64,000 nucleotides of DNA. Origin: Tenrec ecaudatus. Its lineage: Eukaryota; Chordata; Mammalia; Afrosoricida; Tenrecidae. The stretch is from NCBI RefSeq assembly GCF_050624435.1, contig NC_134545.1:85774063-85838062 (forward strand), in the 5' to 3' direction. Position numbers and translations under genes: made by a program. Each line of letters starts with the position of its first letter. Within the stretch, counting starts at the first letter, position 1. The notes beneath the pieces are model-generated. The model did not search any database. It was not told the origin of the DNA and saw nothing but the letters and a program-made list of their open reading frames with translations. Positions 11,609-21,963 of the stretch are shown in pieces.

Positions 11609-11820
11609 GCTGGGCTTGCAAACTGCAGCTTGCCAGCCATAGGCAGCTCTTTCAGTACATGCATGTGGCTTGGAAGTAAAATTGGGGGGGGGTAATTTAA
11701 ATGATATTATGCAGATAATGGTGATTTCATTTGTTTGCAAATATATTTATGACTTTTGAGTAATTGTAAAATTGTTATGAACAACAGGACTGGCTCTTCC
11801 ATCTCGTTTTCTGACCCCTG
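11609..11820. mobile_element. Short non-autonomous hAT element (MITE)
   Basis: About 212 bases. The left end is gctgggcttgcaaactgcag and the right end is tctcgttttctgacccctg. The inverted right end begins CAGGGGTCAGAAAAC and the left end corresponds to a decayed CAGGGGTCTGCAAAC. The interior gcagctctttcag ... ggtaatttaaatgatattatgc ... gacttttgagtaattg ... tggctcttccatctcg follows a common mammalian hAT MITE. Flanks gttctaga and gtttaga may be an 8-bp target duplication with one base lost. No transposase. Confidence 0.65.
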
Positions 11821-12034
11821 GTTTAGACTGCCCTTTGAGCTCTTGGTAGAGCACTTACTTGTAAGTGGTCAGACAGCCTCCTTCTGGAATATCCAAGAGG
11901 CAAGAAGTCACCTTCTGGTGAAGGCACACATAGGAGCATGGCTCCAGCCAGGTCCTGCTGCAAATCAGAAGCAGAGGTTGGGAGTAGGAGACAGGATACA
12001 GACGCCAGAGCACAGGGCATCATTCTTTCTCCTC

Positions 12035-12228
12035 TGTCATGGGATGAGTTGATGCCGACTCATGGTGACCCTGTAGGATATGGTAGAACTGCCCCTGTGA
12101 GTTTCTGAGACTGTAATGCTTTATGGGACTAGAAAGCCGAGTCTTTCCCTTACAGAGCGGCTGGCAGTTTCAAACTGTTGACCTTGCATTTCACAGCCCA
12201 ACAACTACCTAATACACTATGAAACTCT
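12035..12228 (-). repeat. AfroSINE, near full length
   Basis: Antisense AfroSINE: gatgagttgatgccgactcatgg, gaccctgtaggatatgg, gtagaactgcccctg, gagcggctggcagtttcaaac, gaccttgcatttcacagc. Confidence 0.85.
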
Positions 12229-13028
12229 CACTGATATCAGGTTACCTCTTACCTCCCGGTACTGAAAATCTTGAACATTTCTCTGTAGCTTTTGCTTTTT
12301 ACCCCTCTCCTATCTGCTGTTTGGAGAACTTGTTTGATCATTGTTTCTGGCTTCCCTGATGCTACCTCTGATTGCATTTTTTCGTTGCCTCCCGGGGCTA
12401 GACTTTTACTTTGAAGACCATATGACTTCCTGTTATCTCCTATTCCCACACTTCCATCCTAGTCAGTCTTGAGGGCTGAGGGAGCTGGTCACTCGATAAG
12501 CCAGTCTTTTCTACCTAGGCTTGCTGCCTTCTACTCACCTGGACTTGGACAGAAGAGGGGGAGAGAGAACAGGACCCACCCACACACCTTTAGGGCATGG
12601 GAGACATGAAAGTTGATTCCCAAAGGAGAAGCAGGAAGTGCTCAAATGCATCCTATTATGGGCTCCTCCTGCCCTCCCTCTGCCTTCTTTCCCAGGACCC
12701 ATTCTTAGCTCAGTGCCCTTCAGTTCCATCCATGAGTCTTTCCCCTCTGTGGCCCACACCTTGCCTTGCATCCACCTTCCCCAGGGACTAAAGGATAATA
12801 TCCCGCAGGGATTCACTTGGAAGACGTCAGATCTAGAGAAGGAGGAGCCAAAGGGGTGGGATCTGAATAATCTGTCAAGGGAATGACTCACGCCTACAAA
12901 GCCACCTAGACACTGTCACCCTCACGTCTGTCTCCATCCTTAGGAAGGAAGCAGAGAGCATCAAGAACTCTGGGACCCTAGGATCCTGATGCTTGATGCT
13001 GACTCCTTCCTAAAGGTATGGGCCTAAG

Positions 13029-13036
<8 letters not shown>
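12229..13036. other. No gene seen
   Basis: The first 200 bases (to about 12430) may be old repeat. The rest is unique. Neither coding signal nor a named family was recognised. Confidence 0.35.

Positions 13037-13084
<48 letters not shown>
13037..13084. repeat. (CA)n microsatellite
   Basis: Pure CA dinucleotides for about 48 bases. Confidence 0.97.
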
Positions 13085-13086
<2 letters not shown>

Positions 13087-13794
13087 TTCTCATTATGCTA
13101 TTGTCGAGACTGGCCAACCAAGTTCAAAAGCTGTAGGGCAGGCAGCAGCAGTCAGGAAGGAAAGATCTAGATTCCCCTGACCTTTGACACAAGCTGTAGC
13201 CCACAGCCAGTCAGCAAGAGACCATCGAGAGCCTCTGTAGACTCTTGCTGTTTGGAATCTCCTTCATCGCGAAGCATTCAAGCCCTTTGGAGGGCTTGAC
13301 TGATTAGGTCACACCCACTCAAGATCTTTTTCCTAGCATCAAGATCACTGACTCCAGACTTCAATCACCTCTTCGCATCCTTTCGTAGAGGGCCCTAGCT
13401 TCGTGTTTGATTGGAGAACTGGAAGGTGTGCGTGCTACAAAACGACTCTTGCCCTCCCTTCCAGTCTCGTAATTAGCCCTAACCTGGTTGACACAGCAAA
13501 GGGCCATCATATGGGGAAATGTGGTGAGGCAGAGCTGTGGACCCCTGATACCTTGGCACCTTTTGGTGGCGCCTGGACTCCTAGACATTGAGAAGCTGGA
13601 GCAACTAATGCAAAGAGGGTCCCATCCATCCTTTCCTGGGGCAGAAGCAAGAGGCTCTCTCTGGGGCGTGGACACGGTGTAGGACAGGGAGGCCCTCAAA
13701 ATGAAACAGCCCTCTCAGGACCCCCTGGCCTGGAGGTTGGGCCCACTAGAGTCAAGGCCACAGCAGCAGGTGATGAGCACAGCCCTTAGTGACC
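13085..13794. other. Unique sequence, no gene seen
   Basis: Neither repeat nor coding signal was recognised. Confidence 0.35.
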
Positions 13795-14030
13795 AGAGAG
13801 GCTTTAGCAGGTAATTACCCGGCAGAAGCTGGGAACTGACAGGGTAATTATTAGCTTCTAATTGCAGGGCAAACCCAGGTCGGGATCCTCCTCTCCAAAG
13901 CAGAGGGCATTACTATTTGCATAGCAATTAATTACTTTGGGAGCTACAGAATTTAATTACCCACTAGTCCGCAGGAGCCAATAATTAAATTACTCTCAGA
14001 AACGGGGTATTTATTTCCCAGTTAGGCTAC
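13795..14030. promoter_or_regulatory. Homeodomain-site-rich candidate enhancer (CNE)
   Basis: At least six AATTA-type cores lie within about 180 bases: ggtaattaccc (about 13810), gggtaattattag (about 13842), ttctaattgcag (about 13857), agcaattaattac (about 13923), atttaattaccc (about 13951) and caataattaaattac (about 13979). Two are near-palindromic GTAATTAC sites. The block is repeat-free, sits in GC-rich DNA, and has no open frame. Such clusters are typical of deeply conserved developmental enhancers bound by LIM, PAX, NKX or Q50 homeodomain proteins. The motif content is direct; the function is inferred. Confidence 0.55.
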
Positions 14031-15177
14031 GCAGGTAGCTCCTACCTTGAAGAGGGTGCCAGGGAAGTGACCCCTGAACTGATGGTTGGGTCTCAGTCTG
14101 AGCATGCCCTGAGGGGTCCCTTGGTGCCCAACAGGGTGTGGCCACACGGTGGTGCACCCACTGAGACAGGCCCTCCCAGAGCACAAGGGCCCCTTGCAAC
14201 ACCTGGCCCTCTGGCAGACTCTCGACATTTACAGCCCACAGAGCTGGGCACCCACAGTGACCCAGGGAGGCTCGAGCCTAGACAGCAAGTGGGGCCTTTT
14301 GACTCACTGTTGTTTTGCCTCATGTGTCAAAATACAAACATTTCTTTTTTTAGGACCACATACGTTGGTCAATGGACTCTGATTATGAGACTATCCTAGA
14401 ATCTCTTTCCACCCTGACAAGGAATCACTCTCAGGTTGGGAAGAGTTCAAGGCAAGTAGCGGAAGGGGCTAAGGAGACTCTATTATGAGCATCACGGTAC
14501 TTTTGTGTAATTCCTGCAAATCGGATGTCCCTGCATCAGAAGAGTCAAGTCAAAGTGTATCATCCAGAGAGAGGTGACCTCACAGAAGGCTCTGAGTTTC
14601 AAGGCCACTGGAGGTGTACCTACAGAAAGTGGCCCCGGGGATTGAGCTGTGTCTGGCCCAGCTCTTACCTCCCCTCATCTAAAACAAGGTGGAGTGAGGG
14701 TCATGGATATGGGAAGCTGAAGGGGTGGGAAGGGTCCAGTTCATGTGTCCAATGATGGGGAACCCCTGCCTCCAGGCTTGTGAAAGACTAGAGGTCATGT
14801 CTGCCCCACCAAGCCATCCCTCTTTCTTTCCCCTAAACTTGCCCCATCCTGGTCCCTGCCCCATTTCATCCCCTTGTTGTGTGTAAGGACAGCGGCTCCG
14901 AGGTAGCTGAAGTCTTGGGGTTCCACCTCCACCTTGGCACCAGTGCTGTGGAGTCTTCTTTTCGGGGAAGAATTGCCTCCTGGTTGGTTGGCCAGCGGAC
15001 TTCCTGAATGCACCATTCCCCCTCTGAGAAAGGCTAGAGGAACAGGCTCACCTCCCCTGCCCTTCACTCCCTCCACCCCTGGAAAGATCTTTAGATCGAG
15101 TGGGCCCTGGCTGCTGTGACAAGTCATCCTCCTTGGGTTCGCTGCATGGGACCAATGGTGAAGGTGCTGCTGACAGG
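14031..15177. other. Unique sequence, no gene seen
   Basis: GC-moderate sequence with short overlapping frames and no family resemblance. Confidence 0.35.
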
Positions 15178-15226
15178 CTGAACCTTGCAAGAAAGACCTG
15201 GTTGAACCTTGCAAGAAAGACCTGGG
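15178..15226. repeat. 24-bp tandem duplication
   Basis: The string aaccttgcaagaaagacctg occurs at 15181 and again at 15205, giving two adjacent copies with a 24-base period. Confidence 0.9.
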
Positions 15227-15589
15227 GTCCACTTCTGAAAACCCAGCCTTTGGAAATCCTCCAGAGCATATGGCCGTGCCCTGCGGGGCAGCTCGTCTAG
15301 TCTCTGTCTCCCTCCATTCCCCAAAGTCAGCCCAGTCCAGTCACTTCCCTGTCCTAAGGCCTTTGGGTGGAGATTCCTTTTCCCAGGAGAGATGTTGAGT
15401 GTCTAGCTACTGGAGGCCCTTGAATTCTCCCTCCCCAAACCCAGAGCTGAGTCCATGCCTCCCCACACCCCCTCCTCCAGCTTAACCTCGGGCCCTCCCC
15501 AGGTGGGATACTGTAGACCATTGGTAATGAAGTTCTCTCTGACTCCGTTTGGGGCACCCACCACCCGAGAAAAGAACTGCGGCCAGCCC

Positions 15590-15745
15590 TCGGCCCTGCT
15601 GCTGACAGCAGCCATCCATCTCCATCACCGTAATGGCGTCCCCATTAATCGGCCATAAACTAATAAAGCAAGCACTTTCCACCCCGCACCCCCTCCCCCC
15701 AACTTCATTAAGTCTTTAGTACATTAATATGTCTTACTTAGTGTC
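15590..15745. promoter_or_regulatory. Candidate conserved non-coding element
   Basis: Repeat-free block with caccgtaatggcg, ccccattaatcggcc, gccataaactaataaagc (CATAAA, a posterior-Hox/CDX-like core), cttcattaagtc and tacattaatatgtc. Four ATTAA cores sit in about 120 bases of otherwise GC-rich DNA. The regulatory role is inferred. Confidence 0.45.
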
Positions 15746-16044
15746 AGCGAAACCTCTTTCTCCGTTTGGGGTGGAGCATGGTGGGGTGGGCGCCTTGCCC
15801 AGTGGGTGGGTGAACATGACCCCTCCCCTGGCCTGGGCAGAGGGGCTGCTGACTCAGGGCCACCACTTCCCCTGTTCCTCTGCCGGCTCCACCTGCTACC
15901 CCCTGGAGGGGCCTGTGAGGCTGCCCAAGGAAGTGGAAGGAAACCCTGGAGCCAGGGAGGGTCGCAGGAGGGTGTGTGTGAGGGAAGACAGGAAGGAGGC
16001 TGGCAGAAAGGAGGAGGAGGAGACAGGCTGGGGGAGGAGCTGTA
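15746..16044. other. GC-rich spacer between two candidate CNEs
   Basis: Purine-rich toward its right end. Open frames exist on both strands but are low-complexity. Confidence 0.35.
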
Positions 16045-16300
16045 CACCCCTCCAAATTAAATTTGTGATTCAGGCATCAGATGGGCCGACAGCCAGAGAT
16101 TAATCTGACTGATCGAGTTATAAAGAGCGGGAGGCCTGGGTAATCAATCTTGCAGCTGTCAGGCCGACAGGCAGGAGTATTAACCTGGCGAGACGGCACG
16201 TAGCGAGGACTTTTTCATTTCATTCACCCCGACCACGTCCCTGACCACCTCTGGCCTGTCTCTCCAAATAATAATAATTATAGCTGTTAACGATGACAGA
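16045..16300. promoter_or_regulatory. Candidate conserved non-coding element
   Basis: About 250 repeat-free bases with ccaaattaaatttgtg, gagattaatctgactg (an inverted GATTAATC bicoid-class site), gagttataaagagc, gtaatcaatcttgcagctgtc (a CAGCTG E-box next to a PBX/HOX-like ATCAATC), gtattaacctgg, and aataataattatagctgttaacg. The sequence looks ordered and is not low-complexity. Function is inferred. Confidence 0.5.
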
Positions 16301-17190
16301 GACAGGACGAGGAGGAGAGGCCTCTCCTCCTAGCCCGCCATCGGACTTCTCTCCCAGAGTGGAGCACGGGAGAGGTAGGGATGTTGAGGCAGGGGCGCCG
16401 ACAAACCCCTCAGAGAGGTCAGCAGCAGGACTGGGCAGCCACTTTGGGATGGAGGTCAGTGGGCCAGGGAGGCTGGGGAAGAGTCGCCCTCTGGCCAGGA
16501 AGCTGGGGAAGAAGGTGGGATGGAGCCCTTCTCCTGGCTATAAATCTGAGCACTGGGGGAGCTGGGCAGGGGCCTCACCCCTGGAACAAGTCGCTGAGCT
16601 GGGACAGCTGCTTCCTGGCAAGCCACCTCTCCTGCTTACTCTCCTCCCTGCCTGAGCGCATCACTCGGCACCAGGGGGTGGGGGGCTTCTCCCTGCAGAG
16701 ACTTGTGCGAACACCACCCCTTCGGCAGAGAAGGGTGGGGTGGGGGTGGGGGGGCAATGCCTTGAAGTCTTGGAGTTGATAACTCTTTTAGCTCCAGCTA
16801 ATTTTCGCATCCTTCAAATTCTGATATCTCTTTCTTCCCCCTTGCTCCAGGGAAGGGAAGGAATCCTGTGCGCGCGTGTGTGTGAGATAGACGTAATGGG
16901 GGCACCTTTAGGGTCCACTGGAAGTAAGCCAGGACTTCTTTAGTTCTCTGAAAGCACCGGCTGGGGTGGGCTGTGGGAAGTGGGGGTCTTAGAGACCCCT
17001 AAATCTTCTTTTCCTTTCTCAGCAAGATCCAGGCACAAGGCTCACGGAGGCGGCTGTGGTTTTCGTCTTTCCATACGTGACCTGTGATTTCCCTGAGGGG
17101 TATCATTCCCGAGCCACAGATAGCAACCGGGCCAGAAGAGTTCATGACTGTGTCCTCGCTAAGTGTCAGATTGCTTGTTCACAAAAGACC
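16301..17190. other. GC-rich unique sequence, no gene seen
   Basis: A small AT patch at about 16778-16830 (tgataactcttttagc, cagctaattttcgc) may be regulatory. Open frames of 120-132 codons on the plus strand look like chance in GC-rich DNA. Confidence 0.3.
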
Positions 17191-17194
17191 CCGT

Positions 17195-17300
17195 GAAGTT
17201 GATTCTATTTTTCAGGCCCATTTCACAGATGAAAAACTAAGGTTCAGAGAACGTGGGAGACACAGTCAAGTTCGCACAGCCTGGAAACAGGAAAGCCAGT
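17195..17300 (-). repeat. MIR-like fragment
   Basis: The order cccatttcacagatgaaaa, ctaaggttcagagaac and agtcaagttcgcacagc matches the antisense MIR core, but it is heavily decayed. Confidence 0.5.
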
Positions 17301-18590
17301 GTTCACTCCCTTCCCAGGACCTCCTTGTCAGCTCACCTTCCCCAAGGCCCTCACCCCACTCCTCCGTGCCCTCCCACCCCCACAGAGGCTTCACTACTTC
17401 TGTGTGTGACCAGCTGAGGTTGCCTAGGCACCAGTCCCCCTGGGTGACTGAGGTGGAGAGGGTGGTGCTTCTGTTTGTTCAAAGGGGGTGAGGATGGGGT
17501 TTAGGGCTTAGTGTAAGAGAACACTCATCCAGAGCAAAGGGCTGAGTAGGGGCTTCACCCAGGAGAATCCCTGGCCTACCAGGGAGTAGCCCTAGGGAGT
17601 AGGATTTGCCCCACCCCCTTCCCAGGCACTGTAGTCTCTTGGGAAAAGAGAGGGTGCTGACTTACCCACACCCCCCACCCTCCCCAGGGACAGAGCAGTT
17701 GGGGGGAGGCCAGGCTGAATGTGAGTGTGAGTGTGAGTGTGTGGGGGGTGGGGAGTAGGTTCGGATTTGGATCTTGGATGGGCCTGGAGAGAGAGCCCTC
17801 CCTCTTCGCCTCCTGCCCTGGCTGGGCTGGGAAGTGGGTCTGCCTGGGGCATCTGGGGTTGGAGGCTGGAGTGGGGCCAGCCCCTCTCCCAGGCTCCCTG
17901 GGACCCATTTCAAGTGGCTGCTTCCAGGCTGGGCCAGCCCAGGGAAGGGGGAGCGGGAAAAGGGAGCCTGTTTCCAAGCAAAGGTTCAAGGGTCTCCCTT
18001 CCTGAGTCCCCACCCCTCCACGGAGGGCAGTCACGAATTCCACCCTGTCAGTCTCAGAGTTTCCTCCTTATGCAAGACCAGGCAGGGAAGAGAAACTCCC
18101 ATTCTACCTTGAGGTCATTCTTCGGCTTGGGATGGGGAGAGATGGAGACTATTAGCTCAGACCCTCAGCAGCTGTATCCTCAGCTCTTAGGTTTGGATCA
18201 CACAGGTGCTGGGGGGTGGGGTGGTTGAGCTGTTATGGTTACTCTTGGTGCGTTCCCAACACTGCCCCCACCTGCTCCCACAACACACAACTACCTTCTC
18301 ATATGAGATCCTGGATCTGGGTGCCTGGGGATTTGTGATTTGGGGAATCGGGGGGGGGGCTCTGGTGACAGTAGGGATAAGCCTATTGTTGGCATCTGGT
18401 TCTCTCACTCCCATCAACACTGCCATGGTCCCGGACCCCAAGGACTGTCTGATCATGATTACCACGCCTGTCCACAGACCCTTCTCCATGGCTAGCTCTC
18501 CACTTGTAGGTAATGGAGATGATTACTCTGTAGTCTACTGCTTCTGCCTTAGGGATGGGGGAAAAGTGGGAGGCAGAGAGGAGAGGACTT
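17301..18590. other. Unique sequence, no gene seen
   Basis: Includes a short (GTGTGA)n run at 17719-17743 and a poly-G run near 18351. Overlapping frames of 94-173 codons on both strands show no conserved motif. Confidence 0.35.
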
Positions 18591-18599
18591 TTAAGGCAA

Positions 18600-18750
18600 A
18601 TAGAAAACCAAAGCTGGTCACCTCTTTGTGTCTCAGTTTCTTTGGAGCGGGAGAAGGAACACCTACTTCCTTGAGATGGCAGGTGAGATGGGAGAGAGGA
18701 CCCAACACCGCATTTGGCACCTGGTGAGTGCTCAGTGAACATTTTAAACC
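18600..18750 (+). repeat. MIR fragment
   Basis: Recognised by ggtcacctctttgtgtctcagtttc at its left and cgcatttggcacctggtgagtgctcagtgaac at its right, the core and 3' end of MIR. Confidence 0.6.
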
Positions 18751-19204
18751 ATCAGCCAAAGATGATGCAGAGCCTGGGGTGAGGTAGGGTGGGGAGCTCA
18801 GCGATCAGACTCCTGTTCTTTGCTCTCACCCCCCTCCCAGGTGTCCCATGCCTCGTTCTGCTTCAAACCCAGGCAAAGGCCCTGCTCTCAAGCTGGCCTG
18901 GAGGATGTCGATGAGCCGGATGAGGTTGGACTTGTGAGATTGTGTGTTTCCATGTCCCTGTTTCAAGGAAGGCGCTTCTTGGATATCAGCCAGTCTGTGT
19001 GTATATGTGAACGTGTGCATCTGTGCGTGTGTGTGAACACAGGCTCAATGGCTGGCACCAAAATATTTGCTGATTAATCTTTGTCTTCCACGCATCCAGC
19101 CCAGGTCCCTGGGAAGCTCTGGGGCCTGAGTTGGTGTCCAATGGGCCTGAGGGGGCAGAATCAGGCCCAGGAAGATGGATTTCCCTGTCCCTTAAGCCCC
19201 ACCC

Positions 19205-19352
19205 AGCAGGGGAGGAGGGAAGGCAGCTTCATTATATTTAATGGGATTATTGGGAGGGGGGGCAGTAGTCATGGGGCATTAGTTGCTAATTGGGTCCGCA
19301 ATAAAGTTAATAAAGCTCTTATGGTCTTTGCCATTAAGTGTAATTAAGGGGG
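19205..19352. promoter_or_regulatory. Candidate conserved non-coding element
   Basis: AT-rich, repeat-free: cattatatttaatggg, gcattagttgctaattggg, gcaataaagttaataaagc, cttatggtc and gccattaagtgtaattaagg. The last carries CATTAAGTG, close to the NKX2 core (T/C)AAGTG, beside a TAATTAA site. Function is inferred. Confidence 0.45.
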
Positions 19353-19979
19353 TGCTTTGTGGTGGGGGTGTTGGCGGAGAATGGCTACTGGGCTCTTGTC
19401 AGGAGCAAAGAGCCAGAACAGGAGCAGGTGATGAGGAAGCTGGTCATCATGCCAAGGCCTCGAGCAGCACCAGCTTCGAAGCCCACCTGGCGGGGCTCCC
19501 CAGCAGGCTCTCTGGGGGCTGCAGGGGATGAGGTGGACAGGTAGGGCCACAGTCCAGGGGAGAAAGATGAACTCCAACCCAGGCCCCCCCTCCCCCCCGG
19601 AAGAGACTCACAGTACAAAATGAATGTTCCCTCCTAGGAGAGACGGAGTGAACAAACGCATGTGACATTTGCACTCTGGGGCTGGGCTCGCTCCTGCTGG
19701 CTGTGCGATGGTGGAGAAGTTGTCGGACTTCCCTCCTCAGCCTCGGTCGCCCTTTCTGGGACATGCAGGTAGTAACTGAGTGGCTATAAGTTTTCAGAGC
19801 TGTTGTGGCTGGAGGATCTGAGGCAAGGGACTGTGGTGTGCTGTTGTTCTTTTCCCAAGCTTCTATTGGTTTGTTTTTGTAATTGTACGAGGACTATTTG
19901 ATGAAGTCTTGTGGCCTGTACAGAGCATGCTCCTCACCTGATTTCCCTTCTGCCATCCACTTGATGTTTGTTTCTAGAA
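19353..19979. other. No gene seen
   Basis: 19680-19790 resembles a decayed MIR (ggctgtgcgatggtgg, ctcagcctcggtcgcc). The rest is unique. Confidence 0.3.
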
Positions 19980-20560
19980 CATTTGAGATGCGGTGTGTAG
20001 AGAAACACCCCATTTCTCTCCTTCCTCTCTCCTTTTTAATATAACTACTGGATCCATGGCTGCAGTGGATCCCAACTCAGAGTGACCCACAGGAGAGAGT
20101 CGAATTGCCTCACAGGGTCTCCAAGACTTTATGGAAACCCACTGCCGTATCTTTCTCCCGCAGAGAACCTAGTGGAGTCGAACTGGCAACCTTTCAGTTA
20201 GCAACCTAGCACCTAACCACTGTGCCACTGGGGCTCTTCCTGACAGCAAGAGGATGATGCTTTTGTCTTGTTTTGCAAGGTGTGTTTTCCTTCCTCCTTT
20301 GCCTTGACCAGCTTCCTTTCATGTTTACTTGTGAGTTGACCTGCTTCCCTCTTTTTGTCTGACCACTCAGAATTCTTTTGTAAGGATGGAGCACAATTTA
20401 TTTAAGCCACTACCTATTGATGATCTTTGTGTCCGATATTTTAGCACTAAAGCAATAGACTAGGCTCGCATTATCTTTGTATACTTGTGACTTTTTTTGC
20501 AAGCCAGAGAGCTGGAAATTGAATGGCTGGGTCCAAGGGCATGCGTATTGGGAAGATAAA
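19980..20560 (-). repeat. Ancient L1 3' region (antisense), split by a SINE
   Basis: 20380-20545 contains aattcttttgtaaggatgg, cactacctattgatgatc, gcattatctttgtatac and gaatggctgggtcc, a decayed antisense L1M tail. The AfroSINE at 20050-20240 interrupts or abuts it. Confidence 0.45.
20050..20240 (-). repeat. AfroSINE
   Basis: Antisense landmarks: ggctgcagtggatcccaactc, gagtcgaattgcctc, tctttctcccgcagagaacc, gagtcgaactggcaacc, cctaaccactgtgccactgggg. Confidence 0.85.
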
Positions 20561-20597
20561 TGCGCAGTGAAAAAAAAACCACGGAGTCCAAAAGAAC

Positions 20598-20802
20598 AGC
20601 TCAGCTCACTGCCATCGAGTGGATTCCGACTCCTAGTGACCCCACAGGGTATGCTAGAACTGCCCCCTGTGGCTTTTCAAGACGAACACTTCACGGGAGT
20701 AGAAAGCCTTATCTCTCTCCCTTGGAGTGGCTGGTGATTTTTGAACTACTGACCTTTCCATTATCAGTCCAATGAGTAACCACTATGCCACCAGGGCTCC
20801 TA
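20598..20802 (-). repeat. AfroSINE, near full length
   Basis: Antisense landmarks are all present: ctgccatcgagtggattccg, ctagtgaccccacagg, gtagaaagccttatctctctcc, gagtggctggtgatttttg, gtaaccactatgccaccaggg. It is one of the better-preserved copies. Confidence 0.9.
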
Positions 20803-21015
20803 AACAAAAGAGTATTGCAAGTGGGGAGGGGAAAACAAAAAGAGGTCTCTCTCCCACGCCTGCCCTGCAGTTCTGCAACTTTGGGAAAGAGTCTTTCAGA
20901 GAGATTCTTTCAGAGATTTTCGAAGACATGCATATTTGCATATTATCCTTCTCTCTACTGTGCTGTCTTCACCACTTTGCCCTTTTCCTCACTGTGGGCC
21001 CGTGGAAAAGAGAAA

Positions 21016-21300
21016 GCCCCTCCAGGAGCTGGAATCGTTGCAGTGGCTGCAACATTGTTTCAAACATTGGAAAAGATAAAGCCCCTCCAGGAGATGGAAT
21101 CATTGCAGTGGCTGCAACATTGTTTCAAACATCGGAAAAGATAAAGCCCCTCCAGGAGATGGAATGTTGCAGTGGCTGCAACACTGTTTCAAACATAGCA
21201 ACAACCAGGAGGCCAGCCCAGGGCCAGGCAGCGTTTGGGTCTATTGCCCATGGCGTTGCTCCGAGTTGGAACTGCCTGATGACACCCGACAACAGCATTA
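21016..21300 (+). repeat. RTE1/BovB-like 3' end with 65-bp tandem repeat
   Basis: The string gcccctccaggag(a/c)tgg recurs at 21016, 21081 and 21146, a 65-base period over nearly three units, each with ttgcagtggctgcaacattg. The last unit continues into catagcaacaaccaggagg, ggccaggcagcgtttggg, gttgctccgagttggaac and gacacccgacaac. That is the 3' end of the afrotherian RTE1/BovB-like LINE, whose consensus ends in a cggaac...ctcgacggcacctaacaac string. Duplication inside an RTE terminus is unusual. Confidence 0.65.
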
Positions 21301-21304
21301 TATT

Positions 21305-21640
21305 CTAAATTTCATTGGCATCTAATTTACACACCACACAACTCAAGAGTTCAATCACATCAAGAAGAGTTGCACAATCACCACCAACAACATTCTGTCT
21401 TGAAAGTCATTCTACAGCAGAACACATAGATGGTTCTGGTTCACGGCTGCAGCGTTCCGTTGGGTGTCTGTCTTGATTATTTCTCGAGTCTCCAGGATGG
21501 ATTGCTTCAATAACCATCCTTGATCTCGTTCTTTGAGCACAAAGGCAGGGTTTATATAAATATTTAGAAATAGAACTGCTGGGTCAAGTGACAACGCTGT
21601 GTTCATTAGACACTTTGCTAGCTATTTATTGTGGCTAGGT
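21305..21640 (-). repeat. Ancient L1 3' region (antisense)
   Basis: cacaactcaagagttcaatcac, gttgcacaatcaccacc and ttctacagcagaacac resemble L1M 3' sequence in antisense. tatttagaaatagaactgctgggtc is the typical end of such a segment. Confidence 0.5.
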
Positions 21641-21951
21641 GCTGGTGGGACACAGTTCCAACTCATAGCCACCCTGTGGCCAACACAACGCCGACACCAT
21701 CTTCACAGTGTCCTTATGTTTGAGCCTGTGGTCGCAGCCACTGGGGCAGTGCATCTCATTGAGAGTCTTCCTCTTTTTCGTGGCCTCTCTCCTTTACCAA
21801 GCACGAGCTTCTTTCCCAGGGACCGGTCTCTCCCGACAACATGCCCAAAGTCCTTGAGACCAAGTCTTTGTCATTGTTTCTAAGGAGCATTCTGGCTGTA
21901 CTTCTTCCAAGACAGATGTGTTTGTTCTTTTGAGTAGTCCTCGGTATTGTC

Positions 21952-21963
21952 AAGATTCTCTGA
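21952..21963. repeat. Target-site duplication, left copy (HMGB1 retrocopy)
   Basis: AAGATTCTCTGA immediately precedes the pseudogene and recurs at 23201-23212 after its A-rich tail. Confidence 0.85.

Noticed and set aside
17603..18228. Cluster of overlapping 80-160 codon frames on both strands
   Set aside because: Overlapping frames on both strands with Gly/Pro/Trp-rich content are typical of GC-rich non-coding sequence.
21016..21203. CRISPR-like array
   Set aside because: Direct repeats are contiguous with no unique spacers, and the genome is mammalian.
20772..21308. 178-codon plus frame
   Set aside because: Runs from an AfroSINE through the 65-bp tandem repeat and an RTE 3' end; entirely repeat-derived.
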